Shown piece after piece: positions 1-13,398 of a stretch of 64,000 bases of DNA. Under the pieces are notes generated by a model that did no database searches, had not been told where the DNA came from, and worked only from the letters and a program-made list of their open reading frames with translations. Location of the stretch: NCBI GenBank assembly GCA_947652605.1, contig OX393576.1:47840966-47904965 (forward strand), given 5' to 3'. Made by a program: the position numbers and the translations under genes. How positions within the stretch are numbered: position 1 is the stretch's first letter; each line of letters opens with the position of its first letter. This stretch comes from Elmis aenea (taxonomy: Eukaryota; Arthropoda; Insecta; Coleoptera; Elmidae).

Positions 1-59
1 CTAAAATTAACTTATGATTACCTCATTGAATTCACAGAAAAAAGTCTACCAGATTTAGT

Positions 60-250
60 AAAAAAAAAATAGATGGTGCCATTTGTAAAAAAAATTACTA
101 TTGTTTGACATTTAAGTTGAACTTGAAAAAAATTTAAATCCAATTCAGTTCATAGTATTTAAGGAGCCATTTCATTTAGTTTTTTGTTCATTAAAATCGG
201 ACCACAAACAACTGAGTTACAGCTTGCGGCGTTTTTTGTGTGACACCCTG
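60..250. mobile_element. Right end of a CAGGGTG-type element (partial)
   Basis: The sequence ends in GACACCCTG followed by TA at 251-252, the same end and TA flank as the complete palindromic elements further on. No left end is visible, so it is either truncated or starts upstream of the window. Nothing in it codes convincingly. Confidence 0.4.
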
Positions 251-252
251 TA

Positions 253-2996
253 TAGGTACGTATCCCAATAATAAGCAGGATTTAATTTCGCTTGATGCGT
301 TTGAGCCATTGTGGTTCGAACAATAACTGCTATCGCAAAAATTATTGCAGTTGTATTTATTTAAGGTATACATAGTTTTATTTCACGTAAATACGAGGAG
401 CGTTCACAGTTAACCAGGAATTTATTTATAGAAAAATGTACAACGGTGTCAAACGAATAACAAAAAATATTATTTTTTAGTATAGTCCCTTGAATCTGTA
501 AATATTTCCGACGTTGATCGAAAAGCTTTCTCATTTCTTCCTGGAATCTGTTTCTTCCTAAAAATTCTTTTTTGGGTTAAATTAAAATCAGGGGCAGCAA
601 AATTCTAACCGTATGGAAGATACCTACTGTAGAAGCTTCCACTGTAGTTTTCTTCAATAGCTTTTGAAGAATTATGAGGCTTATATTATCTTGGAAAAAA
701 ACTCAGAAATTGTTTTTTTTTGTTACTTATTGCATTCTTAACTGTATCCTCTTAAACGTAAATAGTCTCCTTTTACAGGGCGACGTTCAGACAAAATCAA
801 CTAATAACTTACTAACACTACCTGTGAATCCCAAAAGAGTACCGCCAGTACCTTATTAGCTGAAAACTTGCTCTTTTCTTAAGTTTTGAGAATGTGCTTG
901 TGACACCACTGCATGCTCGAACGTTTTGACTCAGAGATAAAATGGTTTATCTAAGTTTCGTCACTACTCAATTAAATTCAAAAATGTATTTACTTTCTCG
1001 TATCGTTGCAAACGCAAACGCCCTTTTTTTGTGTTGTTCGGTCAACAAAAGCAGGATCTGACTGTCACTTTTAATTTTTCATTTGGTTGTTTATAATCTC
1101 TTTAACACTTTTGACACTAATTTGATATCATTTGGAAATTTAAGAAATCTTTAATATCCTTTTTCCAAAATTCAACTTTCTGTTCATTCTCCGGATTGCA
1201 GCTTGCACTCGGGAGTTATTGAAATCGAATTTGTTCTACCCTAAAGTTGTTGGCCCATTTATAAACCTCTCTTTGAAAAGACAATGTTTACCATATTTTG
1301 CAGAGTTTAGTAAAAATACGTAGAATTTACGCCATCTTTTGATTGTAGTAAGTTGTTTCGCGAGACAATGGACAGAAATTTTAGACACGGTAACTTCAAT
1401 TGTCAAAATAATATACAAACTTATAAGTTGTCGTGAATATGTAGTCAAGTATCACAGATAATCTTTACATTTTCTTTTTTTTTATTTTGTCATTAAAATT
1501 AATAACATTTGAACGCTTCTTATACAAAAAAACCTTTAAGTATAAGATGATACTACGTTTTTAAGATTTTATGGCACGTCTGCAAGTGATATCCAAGTAT
1601 TTTGTGGTGTTTTCGTGATCAAAAATTTGCAAAGACGTTATTAAAACATTTGCATCATTTCAATATTTCATTAACGTCACATAAAACACACTTAAGTTGA
1701 AAGCCAACGACTGATTCTATTTTCCGCGTTTATAAAATGTCATTTACACGAACATAGTATAACTCAAGGAAATGACGGTAATACAGAAATAGTTCACGAG
1801 CTTTTGAAAAGTATTAAAACGTTTATTTTAAATCAGCGTTTATTAAATACTCCCATTTCAAACAGCAGCTGCAACTGTGAGATTATATTTCACGCTGTTA
1901 TTTTGTGTCAAGTCGCAATATTTTTCTAGACTAACACTCTTAAAACAGCAATTAATTTTACGCGCTCTGTTGTGATATAAAACATACTGGCTTTCAGCGC
2001 ACGCACTTGAAGTAACTAAAACCGCAATGACAAAGGGTAGATGGATTTCTCTTGCTATTAAAGTCTCTTGGCGTAATAAAAGTTACGACTTTCAAGGGTA
2101 AATATTTTTCTTAGTTCCTTTCAACCGTACGCGAACACAATCCGCTTTCGAAAAATACAATCGGCGTCGTGTTGTGCCTTGATAATACAGACATGTTGCT
2201 TTTCTAAAATAAAATTTACTCTTAAAAAATAAAACTAAAATGATAGTGTAAAAAATCGCCAATTTTAAACCAATCTTACAAAATTATATCTTACGATAAA
2301 AAAATTACTAAAATTTTTATCAGGTTTATTATAAAATGGGGTAGGAATACTGTGGTATTTACCTTACAGTGTACTTTAAACGAAATGAACTCTCTTATTT
2401 GAAGTAAACCAAAATGTAAGCTCACGAACAAAGATTTGCAAAGTTTATTTTAAACTCAAAACTTAAAAGAAATCTGCAGCTGTTAAGCTACGCACGAATT
2501 ATAAGTTGCGGTTTATATCTGATTATTTAATGTGTCTGAAAGGGAAAACCGTTATCCCTTGGCGTTTTACAGATCTGCGCGCTGACAGTTTGTAACTTTT
2601 GCTTGTTTAATATTACGAAACATTGGTTAAAAGTTAAATTAGAGCATAATATTAAAGCAATGTTAAAAAATTTAATCTCCTTTTTAACATTTTTCGTCGA
2701 CGAAGAATTTAGGTTTTTGCATATATTTAAAGGTTTAAAATTGATGGACATGTGCTCTTCATTTATTAATTAGACTTTTTTGTTACCAGTCTCACTGATG
2801 TAAAATTAGACTGTTCATCTAATATAAATGCATAACACTGCAATTGTAGATCACAATTATTCAATTTATATGTTGCAAATTTCAAAGAGATGGACGTCCA
2901 AACTTATTTATTCATAATGCTGTTAAAGTTTTGTCAGTTTTACAACAGCGTGTTCATATATGTGTTATATTGTTATATAACATATGCAGGGTTCTC
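253..2996. other. AT-rich stretch without recognisable genes
   Basis: Open frames here are at most about 75 codons, rich in Phe, Leu, Lys and Asn as expected of AT-rich non-coding DNA. No repeat ends, splice-flanked coding blocks or RNA genes were recognised. It may be single-copy intergenic or intronic DNA. Confidence 0.5.
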
Positions 2997-4292
2997 GTTT
3001 TTCGAGGGCCACTATGGGGATCTCGTAAACGGTAAGAGTTACGACTTCGGTTAAATTAGGACAAAGTTGTATATTCAGGTGCTTAATAATTCGATGCAAA
3101 CAGAACTTATCTAGCTCTTTTAGTTTTTGAGATATAGGGAAAAAAGTAAAAAAGTTGATTTTTGTTTTTTGCCCGTAACTTTTTCATTTGAATTTAATTT
3201 CTGTTGAAATTTTTTCATGGCCACTTTTTGCAAGGAATCAGAATCCCCAATTATATTTTCCGTGCGACGTTTCGTTTTTTTTTTTAAACCATCATCAGGT
3301 CAATCTTCTCTTATGTACGCTGTATCTGATTGTAACGCCTATTTGTAGAGCATTTTTTTCTGAATTCGACAATGTATAACACTTGGGACTTTTTTGAAAC
3401 AAGTGTGGCTAAAAATGGCAAAAACCAATATTTTATTTACAACAAATCCTAATCGGCATGGTAAACAATTAATTGTCTTTGTCCCTTTTTCCTTGGAAGC
3501 ACGTAAGTAAACCGCATGAAATTACTATTAAAGGGATTTAATTAAAAAAATAGGTATTAATAAATATGTTAGGAATGCATTAACATTGTTCACTTATTAG
3601 CAAATATTTTTAGAATATTTTCTTTGGTTAAGTAATAAATGTCTGTAAAATGTGTATTTAATCCTTATTTGGCTGGCATACAATTATTTGTAACAAAAAA
3701 TAACCAGTTATGCCTTTTATCTGCGTTAATGACTTCTAATAAGCAAAAAGCGTAAACAGATTTCTGGACGTTTTTTGTAAACTATGAACACTTATGTTAT
3801 TTGAATACGAAAATTTTGTAAATAATTGTATGCCAAATAAGGATTAAACACACATTTTACAGAAATTAATTACTTAACCAAAGAAAATATTCTGAAAATA
3901 TTTTCTAATAAGTGAACAATGTTAATGCATTCCTAACATATTTATTAATACCTATTTTTTTAATTAAATCCCTTTAATAGTAATTTCATGCGGTTTACAT
4001 AGGTGCTTCTAAGGAAAAAGGGATAAAGACAATTATTTACCATGCCGATTAGGATTTGTTTTAAATTAAATATTTGTTTTTGCCATTTTTAACAACAATT
4101 GTTTCAAAAAAGCCCCAAGTGTTATACATTTTCGAATTCAGAAAAAAATGCTCTAAAAATTGGCGTTAAAATCAAATATAGCGTCCATAAGAAAAAATTG
4201 AACTGATGATGGTTTTAAAAAAACGAAACGTCGTACGGAAAATATAATTAGGGATTCTGATTCCTTTCAAAAGGTGACCATGAAAAAGAAAC
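2997..4292. mobile_element. Foldback element of the CAGGG group, right end truncated
   Basis: The left end reads CAGGGTTCTCG and is followed by the group's shared box (GATCTCGTAA ... GGTTAAATTAGGACAAAGTTG near 3018-3070). Two long arms, about 3205-3690 and 3800-4292, are inverted copies of each other; for example the block with GACGTTTCG and CCATCATCAG near 3268-3298 returns inverted near 4217-4240. The right arm stops without the matching outer 200 bases or a CACCCTG end. No transposase frame is visible, so it is non-autonomous. Confidence 0.75.
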
Positions 4293-4504
4293 GGAAATTG
4301 GGTTAAGTAGACAATTTTCACACACTATATTCAAAAAAAACACTCATTTAATAGGTAACTGTGTGTAAATTGCATTGTTGATCGGAATTAACACAAAAGT
4401 TTACACTTTAAACATTAAATACACCTGTGTATTAAAAATTGTATCTACAACACTTAAATACGCCCACATTTGTTATTGAAGCTAAACCGCAAAAATATTT
4501 GCGT

Positions 4505-5290
4505 TTAGTTTTCATTGCTTGTACAACTCTTGTCACGTCTTTCTATCTATAACTGCATTTCTTATGTTTTCGCATGGCATTTCTCTTTTGTTTGCTGCTT
4601 CCATTATGCTCTCCGTCCAAAATCTTCTTGGTTTGCCATTTATTTTATTCTCTTGTATTCTTGTTTCAAATACCCTTTTTATTTTAGATTTCGTCTGACG
4701 TTCTGTGTATATCAGGGCTGCGGAGTCGGGAAAAAAAAGTCGACTCCGACTCCGACTCCTGATAATTTTAGTAGGTCGACTCCGACTCCGACTCCGACTC
4801 CGACTCCGGAAAAATTAAATACTAAGACATTTTATGGTGTGTAATATAAGAAAAAAATAAATAAGTATAAAAAAATAATTTAAAATTTGAGCTTTAATTT
4901 TGCGGCAAAGGACCACCTCGCAATTTTTTGTTGTACCCGGAGTCGGAGTCGGTACATTTTTTCCGACTCCGACTCCGACTCCACTGACCAGAAATTTCTC
5001 CTAAACTCCGACTCCGACTCCGACTCCACAGCCCTGGTGTATATGTCCTTACTATCTTAGTCGTGTTTTAGGTATCATTGATCCAACTTTTCATATTTAA
5101 ATTTTCTCCAAGAAGGTATTTCATTCTTCATTTTATCTTATCTCGTTTTTCCCTTTATTTTTCAAAGACATCTTATTTTCATGGCAATGAATCTACTTTA
5201 TTGTTTGTCTGGTAACATTCAAGAATCATGACCATATACCATTTATGGTATCGTAATTTTTTACTACAGCTACTTTCATGTTTTTCGGTA
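4505..5290 (-). pseudogene. C-terminal end of a LINE ORF2, decayed
   Basis: On the minus strand, with the hAT element at 4713-5036 removed, the translation resembles the region after the reverse transcriptase domain of RTE-like LINEs: an IRCL-KIKGKTR stretch (around 5160), then KRVFETRIQENK and GKPRRFWTESIMEAANKR (about 4570-4690). This parallels the usual RxGRPRxxW block near the end of such proteins. In-frame stops (for example in place of Trp) and the missing catalytic domain make it a dead 5'-truncated copy. The clade is inferred from the tail only and is uncertain. Confidence 0.65.
4713..5036. mobile_element. Non-autonomous hAT-like element with AGTCGG arrays
   Basis: The ends are CAGGGCTGCGGAGTCGG and, inverted, CAGGGCTGTGGAGTCGG. 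The element is flanked by a perfect 8-bp duplication, GTGTATAT (4705-4712 and 5037-5044). Both ends are filled with tandem AGTCGG/CCGACT hexamers, pointing opposite ways on the two sides. The 8-bp duplication and CAGGG ends fit the hAT superfamily. At 324 bp it has no transposase; the Thr-Pro run readable in one frame is only the hexamer array. It sits inside the LINE tail at 4505-5290. Confidence 0.88.
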
Positions 5291-6330
5291 TTTTTTACCC
5301 AAAAAAGTTTGTTTTAAACTATTGAATACTTGTCCAACTTACCCAACTTCTTTGCTAATTTCGTTATCCAGTGTTCCATTTCTTTCCATTATGGTTCTTA
5401 AGTTGTTAGATTGAGCTACTTGTTCTATGTTCTAATATAAATTAATAATCAATCAAATAAAACAGATTTAATATTAATTATTTTTATTACATTAGTATTC
5501 TTATCGACTAATTTAATACTCCTACATTTTACTGAGCAAGTTGGTAGTTTACATTAGCAAAGCAAAATTTTTACCGCACAAGTTTATGTTTATAGTAATC
5601 AAAGTAGTATTTTTACCAAGCATTTTACAATTAAAAACTGAGAGCATTGTATTTTTAATGAGAAAACTAAATTTAGGATACCAAGTAAAAAGACGTTTAC
5701 TAAGCATTTAATTTGTGGCGTTTGATTAAGTGCAGTTTTAGAACATTTTGTTCGGCTAATACTGCAAGAGCCACACATAAATTTAAAAACAAATAGGCGC
5801 TCTATTTATTTAAAACTGTAACAACACGGGCATGTCAACTTACGGTTTACAAATTATTTAAAGTAAACGCAGTTTTAGTGTTACTACATATTATTTTCGG
5901 AGTAAATATGCTAGAGGGAAATAACAGCAACTTGCGAATCGTGCGAAACTTCCTAAAATATACCGTTAACGGCGTCAAGCGGTACACAGAAAAGCTAAAT
6001 TTGCAGAACGTTGTAATGTTAGCACTGTCCCAAAAAAAGTTAATTGACAATTAGCAAATAATTTTCACAGTAACAACAGTCAGCTAAATGAAAGCACTAC
6101 ATTGTAGCTAAGAAAGACAAAACATTTCCCACTGCTAAAACTGTTGAAAGATAAGAACATGCACTGAAGGTAATTATTTTAATTAAAAAGTTGACACACA
6201 AATAAATACAAAGACTAGTCATCTTACTTTAACAGTTTCAAGCAATAAAAAAAAATTATTTATAAGGCTACAAATCTATCACCATTGTTATCGAAATATA
6301 ATAATCCAAAATGTTTAGTTGTAACAATTA
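5291..6330. other. AT-rich stretch, nothing recognised
   Basis: No open frame above about 67 codons, no element ends and no coding-like block were seen. Confidence 0.5.
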
Positions 6331-6380
6331 TGCACAGTATTGATTGACTACGTTTAAAGTAGAAATGTAGATTCTTGTTT
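6331..6380 (+). repeat. 50-bp direct repeat, copy 1
   Basis: TGCACAGTATTGATTGACTA begins a 50-base run that is repeated without a mismatch at 7429-7478. The intervening 1.05 kb contains a mariner scrap. The identity suggests a recent duplication or insertion event. Confidence 0.9.
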
Positions 6381-6849
6381 TAAATTAATAACCTTTAAGA
6401 ACAATGAGTCTTAAAGACTAATCAGTAACTTATTTTTAAGTTTAATTACTACTTGAGGTTTTAACAATTTTCTCACAGTGGCTATATGTTCTTTTCGTTC
6501 CATTAGGCTGCACTTTTTCTTATACATATACATACCATTTACCAAGAACTAAGTAGGCTATACTGTGATTTTGCGGTTTACTTCGTTTGAGTCTCCCCAG
6601 TTGGTCACCATGTTAAATGGCTCTACATTTTTGGACAAAACGCTTGATTTTTGTCTGGACTATATCTATCTTGAGATCCTGATGGATGTTGTTTCTTACA
6701 TGCAAGTGCCATTGATCATTTATCCCTGAGTACTTTGTTTTCAAAGTTTCTGTATGTTGTTGACGTTTTGATGTTTGGATTTGCGACCTAAAATCTAGTA
6801 CATCTTCTTACATGTATTTTAATTTGAGTTTTTTTTCCTTTCTTTGTAA

Positions 6850-7110
6850 CATGCTCCTCCATCGTCGCTTTTCTTGCATTTACCGCAAATTGCAAGAACT
6901 GTTCTCTACTTAATTGTAATGCTGGCTACCGAAGATTCTCTCCAAAAAGCACACATTGATGCTCAAGATGAAGCCCTCATTTCGCCATTTGGCTAGGAAG
7001 AAATGAATCACCCTCCCCACAGCCCAGACTTCGCGCCAAGTAACGTATCTTTCTGGTCAATGTATCTTCAATGATGATGGTATCTAAAATCTAAAGAGCT
7101 ATGCATGAAT
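6850..7110 (+). pseudogene. Fragment of a mariner-family transposase
   Basis: The plus strand near 7000-7045 encodes EMNHPPHSPDFAPSN. This matches the mariner D34D block, normally HPPYSPDLAPSD; the last Asp of the block is replaced by Asn. Upstream residues, in shifting frames, resemble the KALISRFGWEEM region of mariner transposases. No terminal inverted repeats were found nearby, so this is only the catalytic C-terminal part of a dead copy. Confidence 0.6.
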
Positions 7111-7428
7111 GGCTATCTTTGCAGTCGTTCCTGTTCTCCGTCCTGTGCTCCGTCATGATAAATGTCTCAATAATGGTAAATAATAGAGAGTATATAGAGA
7201 AATCGTCTCACGTATGACAAGTCTTACAAATATAAGTTTTATTCTAAATAATCCTCTTTTTTTAATAACCCAAGGGTATTTACTTTCCAAATACGCCTCG
7301 TATAAGTAATAATCTACTGAGGAAGGGTTGGGAGTTTTAAGAAACATAAATATTTTTCATTAAGAGATTAGTCTTAGAAAATAGATAATTTATTTATTAA
7401 TTACAAATATACGTTTTATATTTCATTC

Positions 7429-7478
7429 TGCACAGTATTGATTGACTACGTTTAAAGTAGAAATGTAGATTCTTGTTT
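7429..7478 (+). repeat. 50-bp direct repeat, copy 2
   Basis: Identical to 6331-6380, lying 1,098 bases downstream. Sequence outside the repeat differs on both sides. Confidence 0.9.
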
Positions 7479-8373
7479 AATGAACTTGGTAGAATTTTGG
7501 TCACTCTGTAGGTGTACAGTAAAATAATTTGTTTTACTAATTAATCTGTTATAAATTAGCATTAAATAATTGCATATTAAAATGCCACCTACTGTTATTA
7601 ATAATAAGTTCATCACTATAACATTTTACATCAACTTATTCATTTAATGACGCCTATAATTGCAATGTTACAGTTCATATAAATATCCATTTATCTTGAG
7701 TTTAACTCACCTACCTGACTGTGATTTATTACAGCACAAATTCTAGAGAGTAGCTACGTTCATCATTCTACCATTGTAATTGAAATCCCGAATGAGAGCC
7801 CTGCGTAGAAAATATCTTAATGTAATATCAGGGATACAATTGTTTTAGTGCTTTATCCTAAGAATGATGTTAGAACCTGGCCTATTACGGTTAGAATAGC
7901 TGCAAAACATTGTGTTTCCAACAATGTGTATTATTCCCCTAAAATATTTGATAACTCAGTACTAGTATTGTTGTTTTTGTTAATTGAAATTCATTATGAA
8001 TAATGTAATACAAATGATGTGCCATTTTGTTTAATAATAAAATAAACATATTTTATAAACTAATTGAAATTTATTTAAGTATGTTACATAATTTTATTCC
8101 GTTTTAGCAACCTTCTTTACCAAAATACCTCATGGTTATCGTGACCTACCCAATTCTTCTGTTCTATTCTATTAGTGGCAGTTTTTTTTTATGTTTCTCC
8201 TCACAATACACTGCTCGTTTTGAGCATATAACAAGCTCCTTCTAACTTCTTGAGCTTATTGTTTGCGGGTGTAGTAAAAATAGTGGTACATGTAAACAGA
8301 AATATTTGTTTTGTTTTATCAATTTTTGACAATTCTTATTACTCTTTAAAATTTTCACTGCTTTCGTTACATA
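7479..8373. other. AT-rich stretch, nothing recognised
   Basis: No element ends or coding-like blocks were seen between the 50-bp repeat and the next palindrome. Confidence 0.45.
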
Positions 8374-8375
8374 TA

Positions 8376-9299
8376 CAGGGTGTCCCAAATTCGAGTAAAT
8401 GCATGGGAATCTCGCTTATCTTAAGAGCTACGAGGTTGGTTAAATTAGGGCAGAGTTGCTAAATTCGATGCTTATTGATAATCTAAAGAGAAATTGGAAA
8501 TATCTCAAACGGTATCCGAGAAAATTAGGAAAAACTTGAAAGTCCATTTTTGAAAATCGTTTATAACTCCTTTAGAGTTTGAAATATTTTAAATGTGTAA
8601 AAAAGTTGCCCAAGCAACTTTTTAAGCCGAATCGGATGGGGGTCACAAATTTTTCCTAGGTCGATTCGTTTTTGTTTTTAGACAACCAACTTTGTTTTTT
8701 CTTATGGGCAGCATATCGCGTTTTTCTTTGTTATTAAAGTTCATTTTTACGACTAACAGGCCTTCAAAACTTTTAGTTTGTTGATCGGTTGGAAACATAA
8801 ACTACAATGACCGGCCAACCTGATTTATAATGGCTATTGTTTAAAAGGTATTTTTTGAAATTTGACAATGAAAGAAAAAGTAAAATACCATGTGTGATAA
8901 ATCAATGGATTCAGAAAAATAAATACTATTTGATTATGTAAATAGCAAAAATTGCGCCCATAAGAAAAAATAAAGTTGGTTAAGTTGGTTGTCATAAAAC
9001 AAAAACGAATCAATCTAGAAAAAATTTATGACCACTATTCGATTCGGCTTGAAAAGTTGCTTGGGCAATGTCTTTACACATTTAAAATATTTCATACTCC
9101 ATAGGAGTTATAGACGATTTTCAAAAATCGTATTTTCCAGTTTTTTCTAATTTTCTCGCATTCCGTTTGAGATATTTACAATTTCTCTTTGGATTATTAA
9201 TGAGCATCTAATTTTGCAACTTTGCCTCAATTTAACCGACCTCGTAGCTCTTAAGATAAGCGAGATCCCCATGCATTTACTCGAATTTGGGACACCCTG
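8376..9299. mobile_element. Palindromic CAGGGTGTCCC element, complete
   Basis: The element starts CAGGGTGTCCCAAATTCGAG and ends with its inverse, with TA on both sides (8374-8375 and 9300-9301), as expected for Tc1/mariner-type integration. Arms of about 345 bases (8376-8720 and 8945-9299) fold back on each other. The arm carries the group's box A (CTTAAGAGCTACGAGGTTGG then TTAAATTAGGGCAGAGTTG, 8420-8460) and box B (CTTATGGGCAGCATATCGCG near 8700). There is no transposase, so it is a non-autonomous foldback. Confidence 0.85.
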
Positions 9300-9301
9300 T
9301 A

Positions 9302-10390
9302 TATGTAAGTAAAATTAACAAAACATTTTTTACGTTATTCTTAATGTGTATACTATATCAGTTTTGACTTTTTCGACCCTTTATCAGTTATATCCTATTT
9401 AAAAATTGATCCACTACATTAAATAATTTAGAAATTGCTTTTTTTTAGCATTTTAGATCTATTTTGCTAGGGGCTATTTTATTGCATATTTCTCACAAAA
9501 AATTAAATTACAAAAGTACAGCAAGAAATTATTTTTCGGAATGCAAATATAAACTAAGATTTTTTCATATGATTGGGGCAAAGTAAAGCGCAATAATATC
9601 CTTAATTTTTCTAATTATAATAATATAAAAATTACTAAATATACACGGATACAGGGGATACAGGGATATAACAATGAAATTTTGTATCTCATTGTTGTGG
9701 TATTTTTTGGATTCGATGAAAATATTAAGGTTGCAATACGACTTCCGGTTCAACCGGAAATGAACTCAAACTTTGATATTTTAAACAGAACACCCTGTAT
9801 ATTTTTACATTTTTGGATTCCTCTTAATATTTACTTTAAAAAATTTCTAAGGTTATGTGGGTCCAAAGTCAACCGTTTTCGTAAAATTTACATTTTTGTG
9901 AAAATTTTGAGCGAAATAGAAATTTTTAAATAGAAAATCAATACAGGCATTATAAATGAAACATAATTTTTGCAGATAATTTAATAACTAACGATTTTAC
10001 AGCAACAATTTGGAAACCAAATTCTCAAATTAGAAATGGTATGCGAATTGATTTGTGTCCCCAATTTAGATTGGTTTCTGTTTTATTATAAGAAGAATCA
10101 TTTGAAATTTTTTTTTTTTTTTATAAAAGTACAAAACGGTTTAGGAGGCTATTTTGACTCTTTATCTTATCAAAATCAAACCTTTCTTAGTCTTTGTTAA
10201 AAATATTTCTGGACTTGTTGGAGGAATATCAATTCTGACCAAAGAAAACTTTTATAACAAATTTATTGATACCTACATACTTTAATTTATCCACGCTGTC
10301 CCAATTTATAGGCCTATTTTAAGATCAACGAAGTTTGTTAAGAAGAAACAATGGGCAAAGGTTTATAGTTTATTATTAAAGAGGAATCCG
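9302..10390. other. AT-rich stretch with one solitary CACCCTGTA end
   Basis: A single right end, AACACCCTGTATA, lies at 9789-9801 without a matching left end. The small open frames are not coding-like. Confidence 0.4.
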
Positions 10391-11035
10391 AGAAGAAACA
10401 TCAAAACTAAATGTTTTCCAGAGTTATTTGTGCCACTAGCCATTTCCTTCGGAAAAATAGGGGAAAAAGTTAAAAATTGGTATAAAAAGGTCATTTTTGC
10501 GATCGCGTTGGCCATTAACCCATCAGAGACGAAATCGAAATTCTTCTATTTACAAATGCGCGCAAACTTTTTAAGTGAAATGGTGCAAAGTTTTTGAAAA
10601 AATCTTGAACAGTTCCGGAGAAAACGTCAAAAACGAAACCCCTGCGCTATGATTTAAGAAGTTGTGGTATATCTGTATAACTATTTCTATGCGACTTGCG
10701 TTTTACATAGCGAAAACCATTTTTAAAAAGACCTCGTTTTTCGCCCTTTTCTCCGGAACCATTTAAGATTTTTTTTTAAATTTTGCACCATTTTACTTGC
10801 AAAGGATGCGCGCATTAGTAAAACGAAAAATTTTGATTTTGTCTCTGACGGTTTCATGGCCAACGCGATCGCAAAAATTACTTTTATTATTCACCTTTTC
10901 AGTTTTTCCCCTATTTTTCCGAAGAAAGTGGCCAGTGGCACGTATAACTCTGGAAAACTTTTAGTTTTGATTTTCTTGATGCAAAAAACACAGCATTAAT
11001 CAAATTCTAGCGACAACGTATCGTGACCTTTCCTG
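10391..11035. mobile_element. Foldback element with GCGATCGC arms, copy 1
   Basis: Arms at about 10391-10660 and 10710-10985 are inverted copies; both carry TTTTTGCGATCGCGTTGGCC and a block reading TCTCCGGAAC. The right side runs on as CAGCATTAATCAAATTCTAGCGACAACG, matched by the outer ends of the second copy at 59431-60369. No coding capacity. The superfamily is unknown because no clean target duplication was found. Confidence 0.75.
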
Positions 11036-12180
11036 GTAAGCATACTGACAACCTAAAAACAGTTTTTCAAAGCAACTTTTAATTTGATAGTTTTGCTTTT
11101 TGATTCTTAATTAACAATTAAGATATACAATTGGTCATAATTTTTAAGGCAATTAAGAATTTCGCGTTAATTGTTTTTGGGATGTTCTGTGTATCATAAT
11201 AATAAAATATGGATTTGTATACACGCGTAACTTACTCAAATAAAATTTTATACAAGAACCCAATAAATTATTTAAAACGAAAAATATGTGTTGAAATCTA
11301 CGTGCAAGTTTTCTTTGATCAGTTTTATTGAAACAGTTTGTTGAAAGACAGTTACTTGCAAACTCATGCACAAAAATTTGACTTCAGCGTAAATCTTTGT
11401 TTCATTACACAGGGATTATTATTTATATTATCTGAAAAACCTACTTTTTTATACACTTAGAACTCATTTTGAGGATTTTATATGCATGCTTTTAGAAATG
11501 TAAACAATTTCAAAATCACAATATCCCCTAAGTAATAACTTACTTCGATGCTTCAAAGTAGCAAACCGTAATAAGGTCTAAACATCCTTTGAACTACGAG
11601 CGCCACCACTTCTCCATGTGTGTACATCAACCACCAAAACCCTTATGAAATATCTACGGAATTACACGCCTCTTGGCTAAATATAATATAAGCCTACCTT
11701 TATTAGCATTTCTTGCGCAATTAATTATTTTGCGACTCTTAATATTTATTTAACAGACCTAAGCTCACTGCCTAAAATAACGTTAATGTCTACTCTAAGA
11801 ATGATAATTAACAATGTTCAAACAATTCTAATTTATTATATTAGTCGTTTTGTAATATTTGGGTGCTTATTCATTTCTTATTTCAACAAATTTTAAATAT
11901 TTTGTGACATAAGGGTTAAAATGATCATTTGAATTTCAATTTAATTAAATTTTCTTAAATTTATTTCAATAGTTATTACGAAACAATTAATTAAACTCCA
12001 TCTAAATGTCTACCTTCGTTTCCTGTTTTATCGTTTAAATAAATGCAAATGGTTTAATATCCAGAACAGGTTTTTTAAAACTGAATCATGACTTTTAATA
12101 AAAAATTCCAGGAATCCTGAACAAAATTTATCATAATATATACTTCTGCAAATATTTGTATATGTTTGTAATTGACAATA
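11036..12180. other. AT-rich stretch, nothing recognised
   Basis: Only short AT-biased open frames; no element termini were seen. Confidence 0.45.
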
Positions 12181-12188
12181 GTTAGAAC

Positions 12189-13383
12189 CAGGCTTGAGCA
12201 GATTTAAATCAATTGATTTAAATCAAGTGATTTTTTTTAAAAAATCATCGATTTAAATCAAGTGATTTTTTTTTAAATCATCAACTTAAATCACTGATTA
12301 TATGAGTACAATATAATATTTATAATAAAACAAAATTTTTTTACTATTAGTAATTAAATACACGAAATAGTGAATAAACCATATCAATTTGCTCCTGTAA
12401 AGTAATATTCATTGTGAAAAGGCAATAATTCAAAAAATAAATAACAAGTTTTTGACGTTAGCGAAGTAAACAGTCAGTTTTTTCGATTTCCACGGCACTC
12501 TATTTGCTTCAATAACGATTTGAAGAAAAATGTCGAATATCTCGAAAAGTATGAGTTTTGGGTATAGGACACACTTAACAAAAAATGAAGCTCTCTTAAA
12601 GACGAATTCGATGACATAAAAAAATATAGGGGTTTGCATTTGAAAAAATCGAGTTACAAGCTTTTGAAAATCATGGAAGTTGCCACCTATTTATGAACAC
12701 CCCTACCCCTGTATGTGTGATTCAAATTTTTTCATATCGAGCTAACAGAGCAATGTTTTCTGCATGTCCATACCAAATTACAACTCTGTACTTGAGGAGA
12801 ATTTTTTAAATAAATACTTAAAACCTTGAAAAATTTTGAAAATCAGTTTTTTTTTGACAACGCCGTATAAAAACCTGTAGTATTTTATATTGATGCAAAG
12901 TTAAAATTAAGGCGGTCAAAAATATTAAATAAAAAATGGGGTGTTGTATTTGAAATATAAAAGTTGCTATTAGTTCCAGACAGGTGACTCACCCTGTATA
13001 TTTAAAAATATTTTTATCGTGTTCGGAAGAAAAAACTGTGTAAAATGGCGTTTGAATCAACTTTATATCTCAAGCCGTTTAGCCACAATCGACTGATCCC
13101 GCACTAATGACACCCTGTATATAATTAATTAAACCACCATTTAGCACTGATTTTTTAAATTTTTTTAAATATTATATTTAATTTTTCATTTTGACAAAAA
13201 TTCACCACTGAATTAAATTAATATTGGTTATTAAACATATTGGCACAAAACAGAAATAGCATGTGAATATGTCACAAAATTCGATTGTATGGTACATTTG
13301 ATTTAAATCAAAAAAATCTGATTTAAATCAAATAAATCGATTTTTTTGATTTTTTTTTTAAATCATGATCTTTATCCACCCTG
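12189..13383. mobile_element. hAT-like element with GATTTAAATC arrays
   Basis: An exact 8-bp duplication, GTTAGAAC, flanks the element (12181-12188 and 13384-13391). The ends are CAGGCTTGAGCAGATTTAAATC and, inverted, CAGGGTGGATAAAGATCATG. Both ends carry clusters of the palindromic decamer GATTTAAATC and its variants (12200-12300 and 13300-13370). The interior contains two solitary CACCCTGTATA ends (about 12990 and 13112), so remnants of a CAGGGTG-type element are probably nested inside. No transposase frame is present. Confidence 0.85.
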
Positions 13384-13398
13384 GTTAGAACACATAAC

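Noticed and set aside
4515..4844. 109-residue protein with a Thr-Pro repeat
   Set aside because: The repeat is the CCGACT hexamer array of a hAT element; the rest reads antisense through a LINE tail.
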